A DNA stretch of 64,000 nt from Echinostoma caproni (GCA_900618425.1 UZAN01039526.1:79683-143682); one strand, 5' to 3'. Shown: positions 37,738 to 49,095, counted from the first letter of the stretch. Made by a program: numbers and translations. The notes: generated by a model from the sequence alone, not told the origin.

Positions 37738-40112
37738 TGTGAACTTTGAGTCCTTTCTTCGTGGCATTTCGTTGGCCTTAATTGATTTGCGTGACGCGAC
37801 CAAACTTTGGACTGTATTTGTACCTCATACAATACAGCTCCACGTCTTCTCAGAATTCTGCCAGTTTCCCAGGGAGAACCGTCTTTTCCATAGCATCGTG
37901 CTAACACTGCTTGACCTGGGGCAAAGGAACGTGTAAAGGCTCCGTGTCGACGATTGAACTGTTCTTCCATTTTTCGGTTCCTTTCAGTGTTGTAGGTGGT
38001 TGGGCGCAAAAGGTCAAACGGCATTCTTAACTTTCGGTTCATCAATGCCTCTTCTGGGAAAACTCCTTTTGGTGAGTTCGGATTTGGAGTGCATCGATAT
38101 AGGAACAGAAACCTTTCGATGACTTCTGCGGTTGCTCCCTCCCATTTTGATTTCTGGAGTGCCCGCTTGAAGGTATCCACAAATCTCTCCGTTTGGCCGT
38201 TTGATTGCGGATGATTAGGCGGGGAGAGTACGTGGGTAATGCCATTCCGCTTGCAGAATTCTTTGAGTTGTTGTGATGTGAACTGAGTGCCGTTGTCGCT
38301 AACTAGTGTTTCAAGGACATCAAAACGACTGAAAAGCTGCCGGAGGTGTTCGATTGTTGAGGATGACGTAGGGCTATCCGCAGGGAAAATCTCGGGCCAT
38401 TTGCTGAAGGCATCGATAGCGATAAGGTAAGAACGACCATTGATCGGCCCTGCAAAGTCAACGTGAATACGCGACCACGGTTTGTCAGGAATTGGCCAAC
38501 TGGAAAGCTTGGTTTTTACTGGCATCTTGGATGCAAAGGCGCATTGATGACAGTTTTGGACGATTTCTTCCAGATGTTGGTCGATGAACGGCGAATAGAC
38601 GTAACTACGAACGAGTGACTTCATACGGTTGATTCCCGGGTGTCCGGTGTGGAATTGTTGAAGCACTCTTTTCTGTAGCGTCTTTGGAATCACAACTCTT
38701 TCAGCGAATAGAATGCAACGGGTCACAATCGACAACGAATCTTTCCGTCGGAAGAACTGGCGCAATTCGGTAAAGTTGTACGATTTCGGCCAGAGAGTGT
38801 GAAGGAATTGTGTGACCTTCTTGAGCAGCGGGTCGTGTCGTATTTCCTCCCTAACTTCTTCAGCTGTTACTGGTGTATTGCGTGGAGCATCGGTAACGAG
38901 GAATTTGACGTCTGGTTCCACCGATATCGAAGCAACGACTCTTTCTTCGGGCTCTGGCCGTTGAGAGTTGATAAGCCTTGACAGGGCATCTGCTTGACCA
39001 AAGCAGGTAGTCGATTGATAGCGGATCTCAAAACCGTAGCTGAGGAGGATCAGTGCCCAACGTTGAAGGCGGTTAGCAGTATAGACTGGAATACCTTTTT
39101 TGGAGCCGAAAATTGCTATCAGCGGCTTATGGTCGGTGAGGAGTGTGAATTTTCGACCGTACAGCATTTTATGAAACTTCGTCACAGCAAAGATGATAGC
39201 TAGGGCTTCTTTTTCAATTTGACTGTAGTTTCGCTCCGTTGCAGTTAACGATCTAGCGGCATGTGAAACGGCCTTCTGTGATCCATCTGGTAGCTTGTGA
39301 GAGATGACTGCACCAACTCCTCTGTTTGAAACATCGGCTGCCACAATGATATCATGTGACGGGTCAAAGTGTGTCAGAAGCAGGTCTGAGCTGAGCATTG
39401 ACTTGACGCAATCGAAGGTATTCTGGCATTCTGTTGACCAATGCCATGGTTGCTCTTTGGCTAGAAGTTGGTGCATTGGAGCTCGGACGCGATGCAAATC
39501 AGGAACAAATGCACTGTAGTGACTTACGAGGCCCAAAAATGATCTGAGTGTAGTCAAATCCTTCGGTGGTGGCATATTTTGAATGGCTTTAATGTTCTCT
39601 GGATCTGGTCGACGGCCATCTTTGTCCAGAATGAAACCAAGATATTTGATGGAGGGCATGAATAAGTCACATTTGTCTTCTCGGACTCTGAAACCATAAT
39701 CTTGAATCCGTCTCAGCACTGTATTTAGTCGGTTAAACAGTTCTTCTTGTGTGCGACCCATAACGATTATATCATCCAACTATGCGGCAGTACCCGTGAT
39801 ACCACTCAACATCGTGTCCATCAGCTGCTGAAAAATTGCTGGTGCAGACTTGACACCGAAAGACAGACGATTGTACTGGAACAAACCGCGATGAGTGTTT
39901 ATCGTGAGTAGTTCCTTTGAGTCATCAGCAACGCTCACTTGGTGATATGCATCTGATAAGTCAAGTTTGGCGAAACAGATACCACCATTCAGTTTTGCGA
40001 AAATGTCTTCTGGTATTGGAAGTGGATATTGATGATCTTCTACTGAGGCGTTCAGACCCGTTGAGAAATCTGCACAAATGCGCACCTTGCCATTGGGTTT
40101 CTTGATGACCAC
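37738..40112 (-). pseudogene. Gypsy-like pol pseudogene (RT, RNase H, integrase)
   Basis: The reverse transcriptase part (40112-39783) has NGKVRICADFS, FAKLDLSDAYHQV and LSFGVKSAPAIFQQLMD. It ends at a TAG (39780-39782) exactly where the Tyr of the Y-L-D-D motif belongs; the frame continues as LDDIIVMGR. Counting from there, RNase H carries D149, E189, D216 and D264. The integrase has a zinc-binding region near residues 377-413 (HTGH, CHQC) and the catalytic triad D441, D495, E531, with 35 residues between the last two. A GPY/F-like C-terminal module (SPWETGRILRRRGAVLYEV) follows near 635-655. Apart from the single stop and missing 5' part, this frame is intact over about 680 residues, so the copy is fairly young. 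Confidence 0.9.
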
Positions 40113-40175
40113 AATCGGAGCTGCCCATGATGAATAATTGACCGGTTTGTTGACACCGTATCTACGGTCTAACGA

Positions 40176-40587
40176 ATTTCCTGTGCCTATGTGTGTGCGT
40201 GCACCTGATTGTGCATAGCTTCATCATTTCAGTCAATTTCCGACTGCTTTCATGAAAGTGAGAACGTTCTACTAATTCGACCAACAAGTGGCCCACGCTT
40301 ACTTGTCATTGATTTGACCTTGAGGGACGCAAAAATTAATCGCGGGAAACAAATCATGGTTTTGTATAAAATCAGCCAGAACAACAAAAGAAAACCTTGG
40401 AAAGATTTTACTTTTGAGACCTTATAACCAATCATGTGCATCCTCTTACATAAAGATTGGCTTGGACAAATTTCTCCCAGTTGTGCTAGCCACAATGATT
40501 TGACTATTAAGGTTTGGAGGGTAAAATTCACTAAGATATGTGCTGATTGAATGAGGAAAATAATCAGAAGCTGTTGTGTATCTACAC
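40176..40587. other. No gene recognised
   Basis: Short interval between the truncated Gypsy-like element and a SINE; only chance frames on both strands. Confidence 0.5.
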
Positions 40588-40776
40588 GGGCGGTGGTGGC
40601 CCGGTGGTAACGTCATCAAATTATCACCCCGTGGATGTGAGCTCGAATCCCACCACCACTGCCTGATTTTCCCCATTGTGTGTTGAATGACAGCTCTTTG
40701 ATTGGCCGCTTCCCTCTCCCTGAAAACTGTATCTTGGTATATTCAATAAGAGGAAATGAAATGAAAAAAAAACGAA
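40588..40776 (+). mobile_element. tRNA-headed SINE, family 2, plus-strand copy
   Basis: It starts GGGCGGTGGTGGCCCGGTGG (A-box region). A B-box-like CTCGAATCCCACC and the family body CTGATTTTCCCCATTGTGTG follow, and it ends with CTGAAAACTGTATC, AATAAG and an A-rich tail (about 40763-40773). It is the best-preserved copy of this family at its 3' end. Related copies are at 28848-29017 and 47870-48042. Confidence 0.8.
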
Positions 40777-41937
40777 AGAAAAGACCGTATAACTTTTCCC
40801 TTGATCGATCTGTTCCTCTAAAGATCCACCTGACAAGGGATGATGCTATGGTGATTTATCATTTCGAGATAGTGCAAATCAGGGAGTCGTCCGAAACTGC
40901 GTTCTGACCAGCAATGGAAAACAAACACATTGGGGTCGATCACGGTGCGATCAACACTACTATCTGCATACAACTTACCCTCTGATCGGGAAACGTAATG
41001 ATTGTTTTTGGATATTCCTAGTCATGCTCTTACACATCATGTAGTGGAAAAGTGGTTGCATAATGGTAGCTATTGGCGCAATTTAAGGTCAAGGAATATC
41101 CGAAAACAATTGTTCACTCACCGACTCGTTTTCTCCATGCTATCATGGGAATATTCAAACTTTTGAAATGTAATAATCTCTAATTGTTTGCGTTATTTAG
41201 TTGACTTATTTTTCCCCTCCCGATATTTCACGGTTCGATACACCACTAAATACGACTAACATACCGGTTACTGCAGTACGAACATGATCTGTATGCGTTG
41301 GTCAGGGGATTCACTACGAAGTGAAATGTGTTGTCCCCACTCGATTCAGTTCCCCTATCTCTCTTTTATTAACCGCTGTATCCTCAGTTGACTTGACTAC
41401 TGAGAGCGATCTCGATCACGTATTATGTTCATGCATAAGCGGTTTATTTCTCGTGAGAGAGTTTAAATCTACTATTCCATAGAAATTCGCTACTATTAGT
41501 CTGAATGAGAGGTGCGACAGCTCATTTGGTGAACATCCATTCACACGAATGTATTTCACAGTCAAACGAAAGACTCATACAAATATTCAACTATGGGTTT
41601 TGGCACACACCCACTGATCACCGACGAGAAAGTGAATGTTGTAGCTCATTTGGTGGGCGGAATCAGTTACATATAGTCATGAGCAATATTCTGCGATGAC
41701 ATTGAGATCAGATCAGTATTCTGTGAACAAAGCTCAGTCAGTATATGCAACCATATGATGACTTTTAACCGTCTAATCTCGGTAACGTGTGTGTGTGTGT
41801 GTTGCACAGCTTACTTCTGTCGCAATAGGAACAAGAAGTAATGATATGAGATGGAAGGCTGAACGAAATGGTGTGATGTGCGTTGTTGTTGGTGGTGGTG
41901 AACAAAGTTAAAGTTTCATGAGATTGATGGAGGATTT
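40777..41937. other. No gene; small inverted repeat and GT run
   Basis: Inverted arms of about 20 bases (ATTGTTTTTGGATATTCC near 40999 and GGAATATCCGAAAACAAT near 41092) flank about 75 bases and may be a decayed small transposon. A (GT)8 run lies at about 41787-41802. The remainder shows no coding feature. Confidence 0.5.
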
Positions 41938-42355
41938 GATTCAATTTCAAAAGGGAATTCGTCGTGTATAGGGGAAATGAAGCGTGAACTGAAAAGCTAG
42001 GAAGCACCGTACAGTACTGTACAACTGACTTATCAGGTTGTGAAAGTTTCCAACCGAGTCATAACCCCGGAGGCTAGTGCTGAGATGAGTGAGTTCCGTG
42101 GCCCGCAACAAGCTCGCAAAGATGGGTTGTGCTATATCGTGTAAATGGAAAATTAAAAAGAACTGTCTGATAAGCTGCTCCGTGGCCGGGTGGGTAGCAC
42201 GCTTGCGTTCTACCTGTGAGGTTCCGGGTTTGATCCCCAGTTGGGTCGATGGATTAGCACTACTGCTGAGACCCAACCAGGTCGAAACAGCTGTTCAGCG
42301 CTTCCTAGTTTTTCAGTTCAGGCTTCATTTGCTCTATACACAACTAATTCGCTCT
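41938..42355 (+). mobile_element. Hammerhead-SINE head-to-head composite, copy 2
   Basis: The left arm at 41938-42007 is the inverted tail and pairs with 42298-42355. Further in, the minus strand carries a decayed inverted SINE: a CTGATAA-like core at 42030-42036, an ACAG/CTGT stem inside the 14-base palindrome at 42009-42022, and a B-box-like region near 42050-42062. The linker (about 42100-42160) matches copy 1. The right, plus-strand SINE has an A box (TGGCCGGGTGGG, 42183-42194), a B box (GTTTGATCC, 42228-42236), a hammerhead (42251-42304) and a tail. The unit is thus two SINEs joined head to head. Confidence 0.8.
42251..42304 (+). ncRNA. Hammerhead ribozyme (type I), copy 2, core mutated
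   Basis: Stem II is perfect (GACC/GGTC, loop CAACCA; 42270-42283). GAAA is at 42284-42287, and stem III is perfect (ACAG/CTGT, 42287-42294). Stem I is GCACTA (42257-42262) with CAGCGC (42296-42301), two mismatches. The core reads CTGCTGA (42263-42269) instead of CTGATGA, which should abolish cleavage. Its defects are at different sites from copy 1, so the pair together define a complete hammerhead. The predicted cleavage position is after T42295. Confidence 0.7.
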
Positions 42356-42693
42356 TTGCGAGATAAAGTTGTGCAATTTGTACGTAGTGACGTATTTCTG
42401 GTGTGAGATGAATAAAAGCAAGCCTCCTGTTAGTCCTGTGATGCCAGTAGGTGCTAATTTCGTGGATTGTAATTTGCGGAACGTGATCCTCAGAAGGAGG
42501 ATAGCAGAACCATTTCGAATGACTGACTTCTCCCGAAACTTCCAGAAGATCGACGGGGTTTTTACTTTTCCACTAGATATCGTCACTACAGAGCCACTTC
42601 AAGTAAGCAAAGTTTCCATTTCTTTCGAGCCATCAAAATTATTTGACATATGTGGACGAGGGGGGGGGGGCGGGANGGGAAGTTGCTGGAAAG

Positions 42694-43660
42694 CCTCTAC
42701 ACCTTTTTCCATCAAGCCTTAGGTAAAACCCGCAATCCTTTAGCCTCGACCAGTAATCCTTTAGCTAAAATCCGAAATGCCTCAGCCAAAACCCGTAGTC
42801 CTTTTGCCTCAACGCACCAAATTTAACCACGCCGCCGTAGGTGAGTCAGATCAAAAAGTATCGGAATATTCTGAAGTCAACAAATGTTTAAAAATATATT
42901 TTCTATAAATTTTGATCCTGCAACACATGTGGATCGGAGAAGGTTTAAACGATATGCCCGTATCATCAAATCATTTGACACATCTCGTACAGCTTCAGTG
43001 TTTCTGTATAGAATGCGACACTCCTAGGAGTAAAAATCCTAAGTGTAACTCAAACGATACATTGCTTTGAATATGTGCTAAGGATAATAAAGCGTTCGTA
43101 AAAGTACACCCTCAAGCCATCAGTTTATTAACGGTGCAACGTATATCATAATTACCACGGTCGAGGTTTAATTATTACGGGTTTTTGTCTATAGCTTCTT
43201 GGGAAACGGTGTTCTATAGCGGTATGTGTCAGCAGTGTTTATTATCCTCGAACTTTTAATGTATCCGTATGTTGAAAAAGAGTTCACTTTAAGTGGATAT
43301 ACGAAACGGTAAGCACATAGCTTTTGATTTATTTCAGGGCTTCTAAATGCAAAACAGTAAATTGTTTGAGTTTCATTTGAGACTTTTACTCCTAGGAGTG
43401 TCGCATTCTATACAGAAACACTGAAGCTGTACGAGATGTGTCAAATGATTTGATGATACGGGCATATCGTTTAAACCTTCTCCGATCCACATGTGTTGCA
43501 GGATCAAAATTTATAGAAAATATATTTTTAAACATTTGTTGACTTCAGAATATTCCGATACTTTTTGATCTGACTCACCTACTGCGGCGTGGTTAAATTT
43601 GGTGCGTTGAGGCAAAAGGACTACGGGTTTTGGTTCAAGCTTGATGGGAAAAGGTGAGGC
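42694..43660. repeat. Near-perfect long inverted repeat (250-bp arms, 348-bp spacer)
   Basis: Positions 42786-43035 are the reverse complement of 43384-43633 with, by eye, a single mismatch in 250 bases. Outside this, weaker similarity continues to about 42694 and 43660 (CACCTTTTTCCATCAAGC against its mirror). The spacer 43036-43383 has no open frame or recognised RNA. The left arm alone is extended by extra 21-base repeat units. Possible explanations are a recent non-autonomous transposon with long terminal inverted repeats, a template-switch inverted duplication, or an assembly artefact; a poly-G run with an N lies just outside at 42661-42676. Confidence 0.9.
42717..42820 (+). repeat. 21-bp minisatellite, about five units
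   Basis: Degenerate units of 20-21 bases, each starting about CCTTTAGC or GCCTCAGCC, lie at 42717, 42737, 42758, 42779 and 42800. The mirrored right arm of the surrounding inverted repeat keeps only about two units, so repeat number changed after or during formation of the inverted repeat. Confidence 0.7.
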
Positions 43661-46600
43661 CATCCGTGACTTACGGTACAAATTCAAAATCGAAATGATC
43701 TAAAATGTATTTCCAATTCACAATCTCATAAATTGGTCTGAAGATGCATCAAAAGCCTTCCGACGCCTTCAGACATATCGCATCAGATTCCATTTTGCTA
43801 AATCATAGTCCGTATAACAGTTGGATATATAAAGATAATAACATATATGCGTACCAAATCCCATGACCCTACTTATAATTGTTCATAAAATGGAGGTGCA
43901 CTAAAAACAATTCGCATGCAAAAAAACTTTGCACGGAATGATAATGGAGGCTTTGGTCTCTGATGAGTAGTCTGTCAGTTGTTCCACCAACAACTCGATA
44001 ACATCTATCGAATGAATGCACGAAAACTTTGTTCTGAAAATTGACTGTATAGGGTGGCGACAATGGAAATGCGAAAACTAAACATAAGTAGGGGTTGCTA
44101 GAGAGGATATCAGATGATGACTACGTTGCTCGTAACAATTATTTGTCACTTTAAGCAAAAGTTCGTAACTCGGGGATAGGGGTTGTCCTACTCCATCTGC
44201 CACCAATACACACACAAAGAAACACACACCTGTGTACTTTTCATCTCCTTCGCTTATGATAACCGAATGGGTGAACCCTCAGTTGAACTTCTTAAAATAA
44301 TCATCGATTTGAAACCGGTCTATCTGTCGTGCATACTCCGGTGTCCAAAAATTAGTCAGTTTCGATTCGGATGTTAAAACAAGTTCAAAATTCAAGCGAA
44401 CAGGTTTGCTAAACCAACTGCTCAATTTAAACGCGTCACACAGAATGGTTGTTTTGTTTAACCGAGTACAAAGATTTCAGGCTTAAGCGAACTGCCACAA
44501 CAAGGCCTGTTGCTTGTTTCTGGTGTACTTTCTCCGTTCACCTACAGTCCCATTGTATCTCAAAAGTATTTCCATAGGTATGGAGTTCATATTAATACGC
44601 GGTCCATGAATCAGTAAACACAAAGCTTTGGTCTGGAGATATCATTTGTTCTATCGATTGAATTCTGTATCTGGTGCAGACAGTTGCAAACCTAAGCAGA
44701 TAATCTCATGTAATTAAGCGTTTATGCTTCTCCAAGTGCATAACTAATCAAATAGCAAGAACAAGTAACAAATTACACTTTTAGATGCAAACCTTTTGAG
44801 ATTTTCGAAACTCGTTTCCAAATCTCGAATCTCATGAATGATGCATATTTCTTACAGTAAAACCAAATCATAACTTCCTCATAAACCGCAGTTTTATTGG
44901 CGCCAGGGGGTAAGTTCAGTGGGAGATATTATAATTTCTCGTTTGTTCCACTACGAATGGGGAGGTCAACATACTTTATCAGATGAGATGCTGATTAACA
45001 AAATGATGATGTAAAACATCTGAAGAAGACCCGACGGATATGAAAAGGGTACATATGAACTCATAGTTACCCCTGAGTAGTAGTATGGGATGATTGTAAT
45101 GGACTTAGGCTGGCAACACGGACAGACAAGAGTAGAGTTCTTACTGTCATTTTTCAACAATCGGGATGTTTGGAAAAATGGTGTAATCCGACAGTTGGCC
45201 ATAATGGTGCTATTTGTTTTCCTCTCCCTCAATGAAGCCCAATTCCTATTAAACTAATACGTTCTTTCCCAATTAATATGTATTGTTAGCTTGATAAAGA
45301 TCAACGATGTTCGCTCCACGTATTTCGAAATAGGCTATCATTATTATTATTATTAATATCGTTGTTGTTCTTACTGAAGACGATGACGACGACGATGCGT
45401 TAGACGGTCTTTCATTCAGGTTTCACCTTCGCTCACAACCCTCACTCCCTCAAGCTTATCAAACACGTCGAAAACATTATAGACCCGAGTTTCACTCTCC
45501 TTCGAATGGTAATGAAATAACAACGACTCATTCCGGAAAGCGTCTAGAAGAACTGGCCTAGAATTATAATGTATGAATATATAAATATTATTTACAGCTT
45601 GATTTCTCATCGTTAATTGTAAATTTGAGGGGGAAGCCGACCAGGTAACGAATGGAAACTTCACATAAGATCTAATTTGAGAGGATTGTCAAAAGTGCAG
45701 TTGGGTTGCTGATTCAGGTTCATGCACCTCAGAAAAATCGGGGTCAGTGGTTTATCAAAGTCTATGCATTTTATTTATGTGCCGATGGTTGATGAAGCGA
45801 GAGAAACGTTCTCCGCATATTGCCGGTTAAAAATAGTCTCAGCTTCCCTCGCGTTCCATTTATCCTAAATAGAAACAAATCAACTGAGCATTCGCAGCCT
45901 CACTTGTACAGCCACAGCCAAATGTTTATATAGCTGCAATGGGCAGCTGGACGCTGATCAATATTCAATTCGTTGCATTCCACTCCTGTTTCTAGCTCAT
46001 GCCACTTGAGCGCGCTGTCAAAGATCCGCTCAAACAGTCACCGTGCTTTTATTCATGCATGTCCGACGACGATCCTATGCAATTTGACATAGTTTTTCGC
46101 TGATTGCATTTGAGTGCGCACATGTGGAGACATTGGGTCAATCGGTCCGTCAAAGCACTTTTGCAACCGGTAAGCTTGTTTATGACTGAAAATAATCGAT
46201 GGTCGCTCGGTTATTCTCCACTCGCCCGATACGGAAAATATTTAAATATAATAAAGGTCAGGTGTTCTTTCATTCGATCAGGTATTGACCTAAATCAACT
46301 TTCCGATTCATTTTGATGAATCCATTTCCACTTAGTCCCACTCCCTTGCAATAAGCATCACTGGTTTGCGCAGCCTTGTCCGTTTTATGGTAGTCCTTAA
46401 AATCCGTATTAACGTACTTGAGGTTGATCGATTCAGAAAATTTGCATTTTTTCGACTTTATGCGTAGGGCACTACTGAATTTGTTTAACCGTAGACAATG
46501 GTGATGTTCAATCCTCATTTTCCAAACTATTAAGTGTTAATCAAGTTTCACTGATGATTTATTAATCCACACAACTCCTTATCATTGTGAGTAATAATGA

Positions 46601-47560
46601 AATCTGCTCATTACTAGCCTACGGCGGCCCGTCTGTACTCTTTTATCGAACCAAGATTGCTTGCGATTGCCTTGACGTGTTCACATTGTAGTTGTATCAT
46701 TTCCGTTCCCGGTTGGAAAACACTGTCCCGGAAAAATCGCGACACTCTGGGATGAAATGATCCGATTCGAAAAATACCACTTCTTATTGCTGAGGGATTC
46801 CGCTTTGATCATAAATTGGGTTGTTTTATTTTGAGAATAGCGCTTGATTTGTCGACAGTGCCACTTTACGCTTCTGTTGTTCCTCTCTTTTCGCTAATCA
46901 AATGTGTAAATTTTCATTAGCATTCCGGTGTGATCGGATGCGATGGAAATATCTTGATCATGAAGTACAGAGTAACATGCGTGAGAGCCTGAGAGAAACT
47001 TTGCAGTCATCAATCGATGTCGACTGTTCGACCCCAAAATATCACCCTCCCGTTATTTTCTTACTTAAATGCAATGGCCTGAGAATGAACTCATCAAAAA
47101 CATATTTTTGTCTACCATCATTGCAAAAATTAGTTTAATTTATTATTTGGTATGAGTGGTTTTCACATTATTAGTCACGCTCTGACTGGGTTGCGCAAAT
47201 TCGAAATCCAAGTCATTGGGTTAGAATGAAAAACGATCACTGGCCTATTCAATCAAGTACTTCGGAAATAAACTCACTAAACTTTCTGGACAGGATTGTA
47301 GTTTTTCATGGTTGCCATCGGATAACATATCCTGAAATCGAACACAATTCGGGGGCATCAGGCTTTTGCCTAACCAGTCACAACTGTTCAGTTTCATCGA
47401 TCCAGGGAGAGGGGGTGTTGCGTTCAGACACATCAGACACAGACAGACTTGTTGGCAGTGACCAAGAGGCTTGCTCAGTTAAGTGTCTGGACCTGACACT
47501 CACATACATTGTGAGAAAACACAAAGTAGTGAACACGCTCGTTTGCGGTGATTCTTCTAC
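43661..47560. other. Non-coding stretch, no gene recognised
   Basis: It contains short microsatellites near 45339-45355 (ATT) and 45380-45398 (GAC/GAT type). Small frames such as 44966-45232 (minus) and 46902-47138 (plus) have no family signature. Confidence 0.5.
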
Positions 47561-47663
47561 AGGCTAATACATCACAATTTATATCAAACTGTTTGCAGGG
47601 GGAGGGAGAGATCAAGACAAGTTGGAAAAGAGATAACTAACATTCCAGTTCCATGACCGGAAC
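47561..47663 (+). mobile_element. Partial copy of the fold-back element arm
   Basis: It starts GGCTAATACATCACAATTT and ends CAGTTCCATGACCGGA, matching the left arm of the element at 16497-16934 with substitutions and small gaps. The mirrored right arm is not evident downstream, so this is a partial or rearranged copy. Confidence 0.5.
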
Positions 47664-47869
47664 TCACATACATTTCAAGGATTTCCTGACCCGTGAGAGA
47701 AAATCTGTTCTGCCAGGTGGTTACCATAATTTGTGCCACTGAGTTGCGGTCCTGTTGAGCCCATAACATGACGACGTCACAAATGCTTTATACCAGCTAA
47801 TAAACGGCAAACGCCACCTTCAATGGAGCCTAAACTTAGCAAATTCCTTTCTTTTGCCTTGTAATTCAA

Positions 47870-48042
47870 TTTATTATATATATGGTGTTATACAATTTTC
47901 AGGAAGGAGGAAGCGGCGAATCAGTGGGTTATCACACAACACAGAAAGGGGAAAGTCGAACGACAGTGGTAGGATTCGAACACACGTCCTCCGAGGTGAT
48001 AATTGGGTGACGTTACCACTCAGCCACCAACGCACAATTCCA
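47870..48042 (-). mobile_element. tRNA-headed SINE, family 2, minus-strand copy
   Basis: On the minus strand from about 48040 it reads GCGTTGGTGGCTGAGTGGTAA (A box), ACGTGTGTTCGAATCCTACC (B box), GACTTTCCCC and the tail CCTGAAAATTGTATAACACC, followed by an AT-rich end. It matches the copies at 28848 and 40588. Confidence 0.8.
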
Positions 48043-48204
48043 TCAGAAAAGTAGGAAACATTGGTCAACCTGTCCCATAAAAATGACTGGCAGGGGCTCC
48101 ATGCGTTACCGCACCGTTTGAAACACCATTCCTATGTGAACCACATTTGTCCACGAGCGTAAAGTGGGAAGCTTTCCCGGATAGTTTGAGTGCTAGTATG
48201 TCCA

Positions 48205-49095
48205 TGTTCGGTATGCGTTTTGCACCTTCAAACTGTAAAATGCTACCACAAGATTGGGTTGGCCCAGCACCCAGTCTCACCCCGACTTAGGAAGTAGTAG
48301 AAGAAGTAGACAAGTTTTGCTATCTGGGTAGTTATATCTCACCTGGCGGACGCATCACAGATGAAATGTCGGCGCGCATGTAAAACACTCGGTTAACATT
48401 TGCCAACTTGAGACATCTGTGGTGCGGTCGCGACGTGAGGCTGTCCGTGAAGGGTTGAGTGTATGCTGGGGCACTTCGGCCAGTCCTGCTGTACGGTGCA
48501 GCGACTTGGCCACTACGGGAACAGGATAAAACTAGACTGTCGGTGTTCGAACACCGCTGCCTACGTCGCATTGCAGGAGTCTGGTGTGGAAACCGGACGA
48601 GCAATGCTGAGGTTAGGCGCAGAGTTTTAGATAATTGTAGTCGTCCACTGGAGCAAGTAGTCGACCTTCATAGATTACGTTGGTTGGGGCACTTGTTACG
48701 CATGTCACCAGATAGGTTGCCACGGCGAGCGATGTTAACCGAGGCAGGTAGTGGGTGGAAGAAAGTCAAGGGTGGTCAAATGAAGACCTGGCATGAGGAT
48801 ATAAAAACACTAACCAGTAGTCTGGGTCACATAGGTCCCATTAGGCTCCTGAATGGGGACCTCGGAATGACGGTCACCGAAGGTTAGAGACACTGCGCGA
48901 TATGGTTGGGTGTCGTAAACAGTGGCGCTCGTGCATCCACTTATTATTCTCCTAATACCACTCTGTATATACTTCTCCATCTTCCGCTTGAATTTGTCTT
49001 CATCCTGCTCTTTTATCCAAACGGGACACCAAAAGACAGGAACCAAAACCGGCGCACGAAAGTGCATGGTTAATGGTTTTACAAACTGAAACTGT
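48205..49095 (+). mobile_element. RTE-like element, 3' half with tail
   Basis: Broken frames begin FAPSNCKMLPQDWVGPAP, then VDKFCYLGSYISPGG, LTFANLRHLWCGRDVRLS and ALRPVLLYGAATWPLREQ. The main 142-residue frame (48459-48887) contains VFEHRCLRRIAGVW, LHRLRWLGHLLRMSPDRLPR and GHIGPIRL. This is the thumb and C-terminal region of RTE-type proteins. The 3' tail at about 49040-49095 (CAAAACCGGCGCACGAAAG, then TGGTTAATGG) recurs at 61.5 and 55.5 kb. Stops interrupt the 5' portion. Confidence 0.8.

Larger units (their letters stand above)
36796..40175 (-). mobile_element. Gypsy-like LTR retrotransposon, 5'-truncated
   Basis: On the minus strand the element runs from partway into the reverse transcriptase (about 40175, NYSSWAAPIVVIKKPNG) through RNase H and integrase to a polypurine tract and candidate 3' LTR. 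Gag, protease, the 5' LTR and the start of the reverse transcriptase are absent. Domain order RT-RNase H-integrase is that of Ty3/Gypsy elements. It is broken by a stop inside the catalytic motif of the reverse transcriptase, a 5' truncation and an assembly gap. Confidence 0.9.

Noticed and set aside
36958..37936. Several long open frames across 37149-37737
   Set aside because: They exist only because the 589 unresolved bases contain no stop codons; the flanking residues do not belong to one protein.
42661..42680. G-quadruplex-like poly-G run
   Set aside because: It contains an unresolved base and could be a sequencing artefact at the edge of the inverted repeat; it is not safe to interpret.
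43965..43985. CTGATGAG suggesting another hammerhead
   Set aside because: No stem II or GAAA follows at the required distance.
44966..45232. Minus-strand 88-residue frame with Cys pair and hydrophobic end
   Set aside because: No recognised family, no context, and length compatible with chance.
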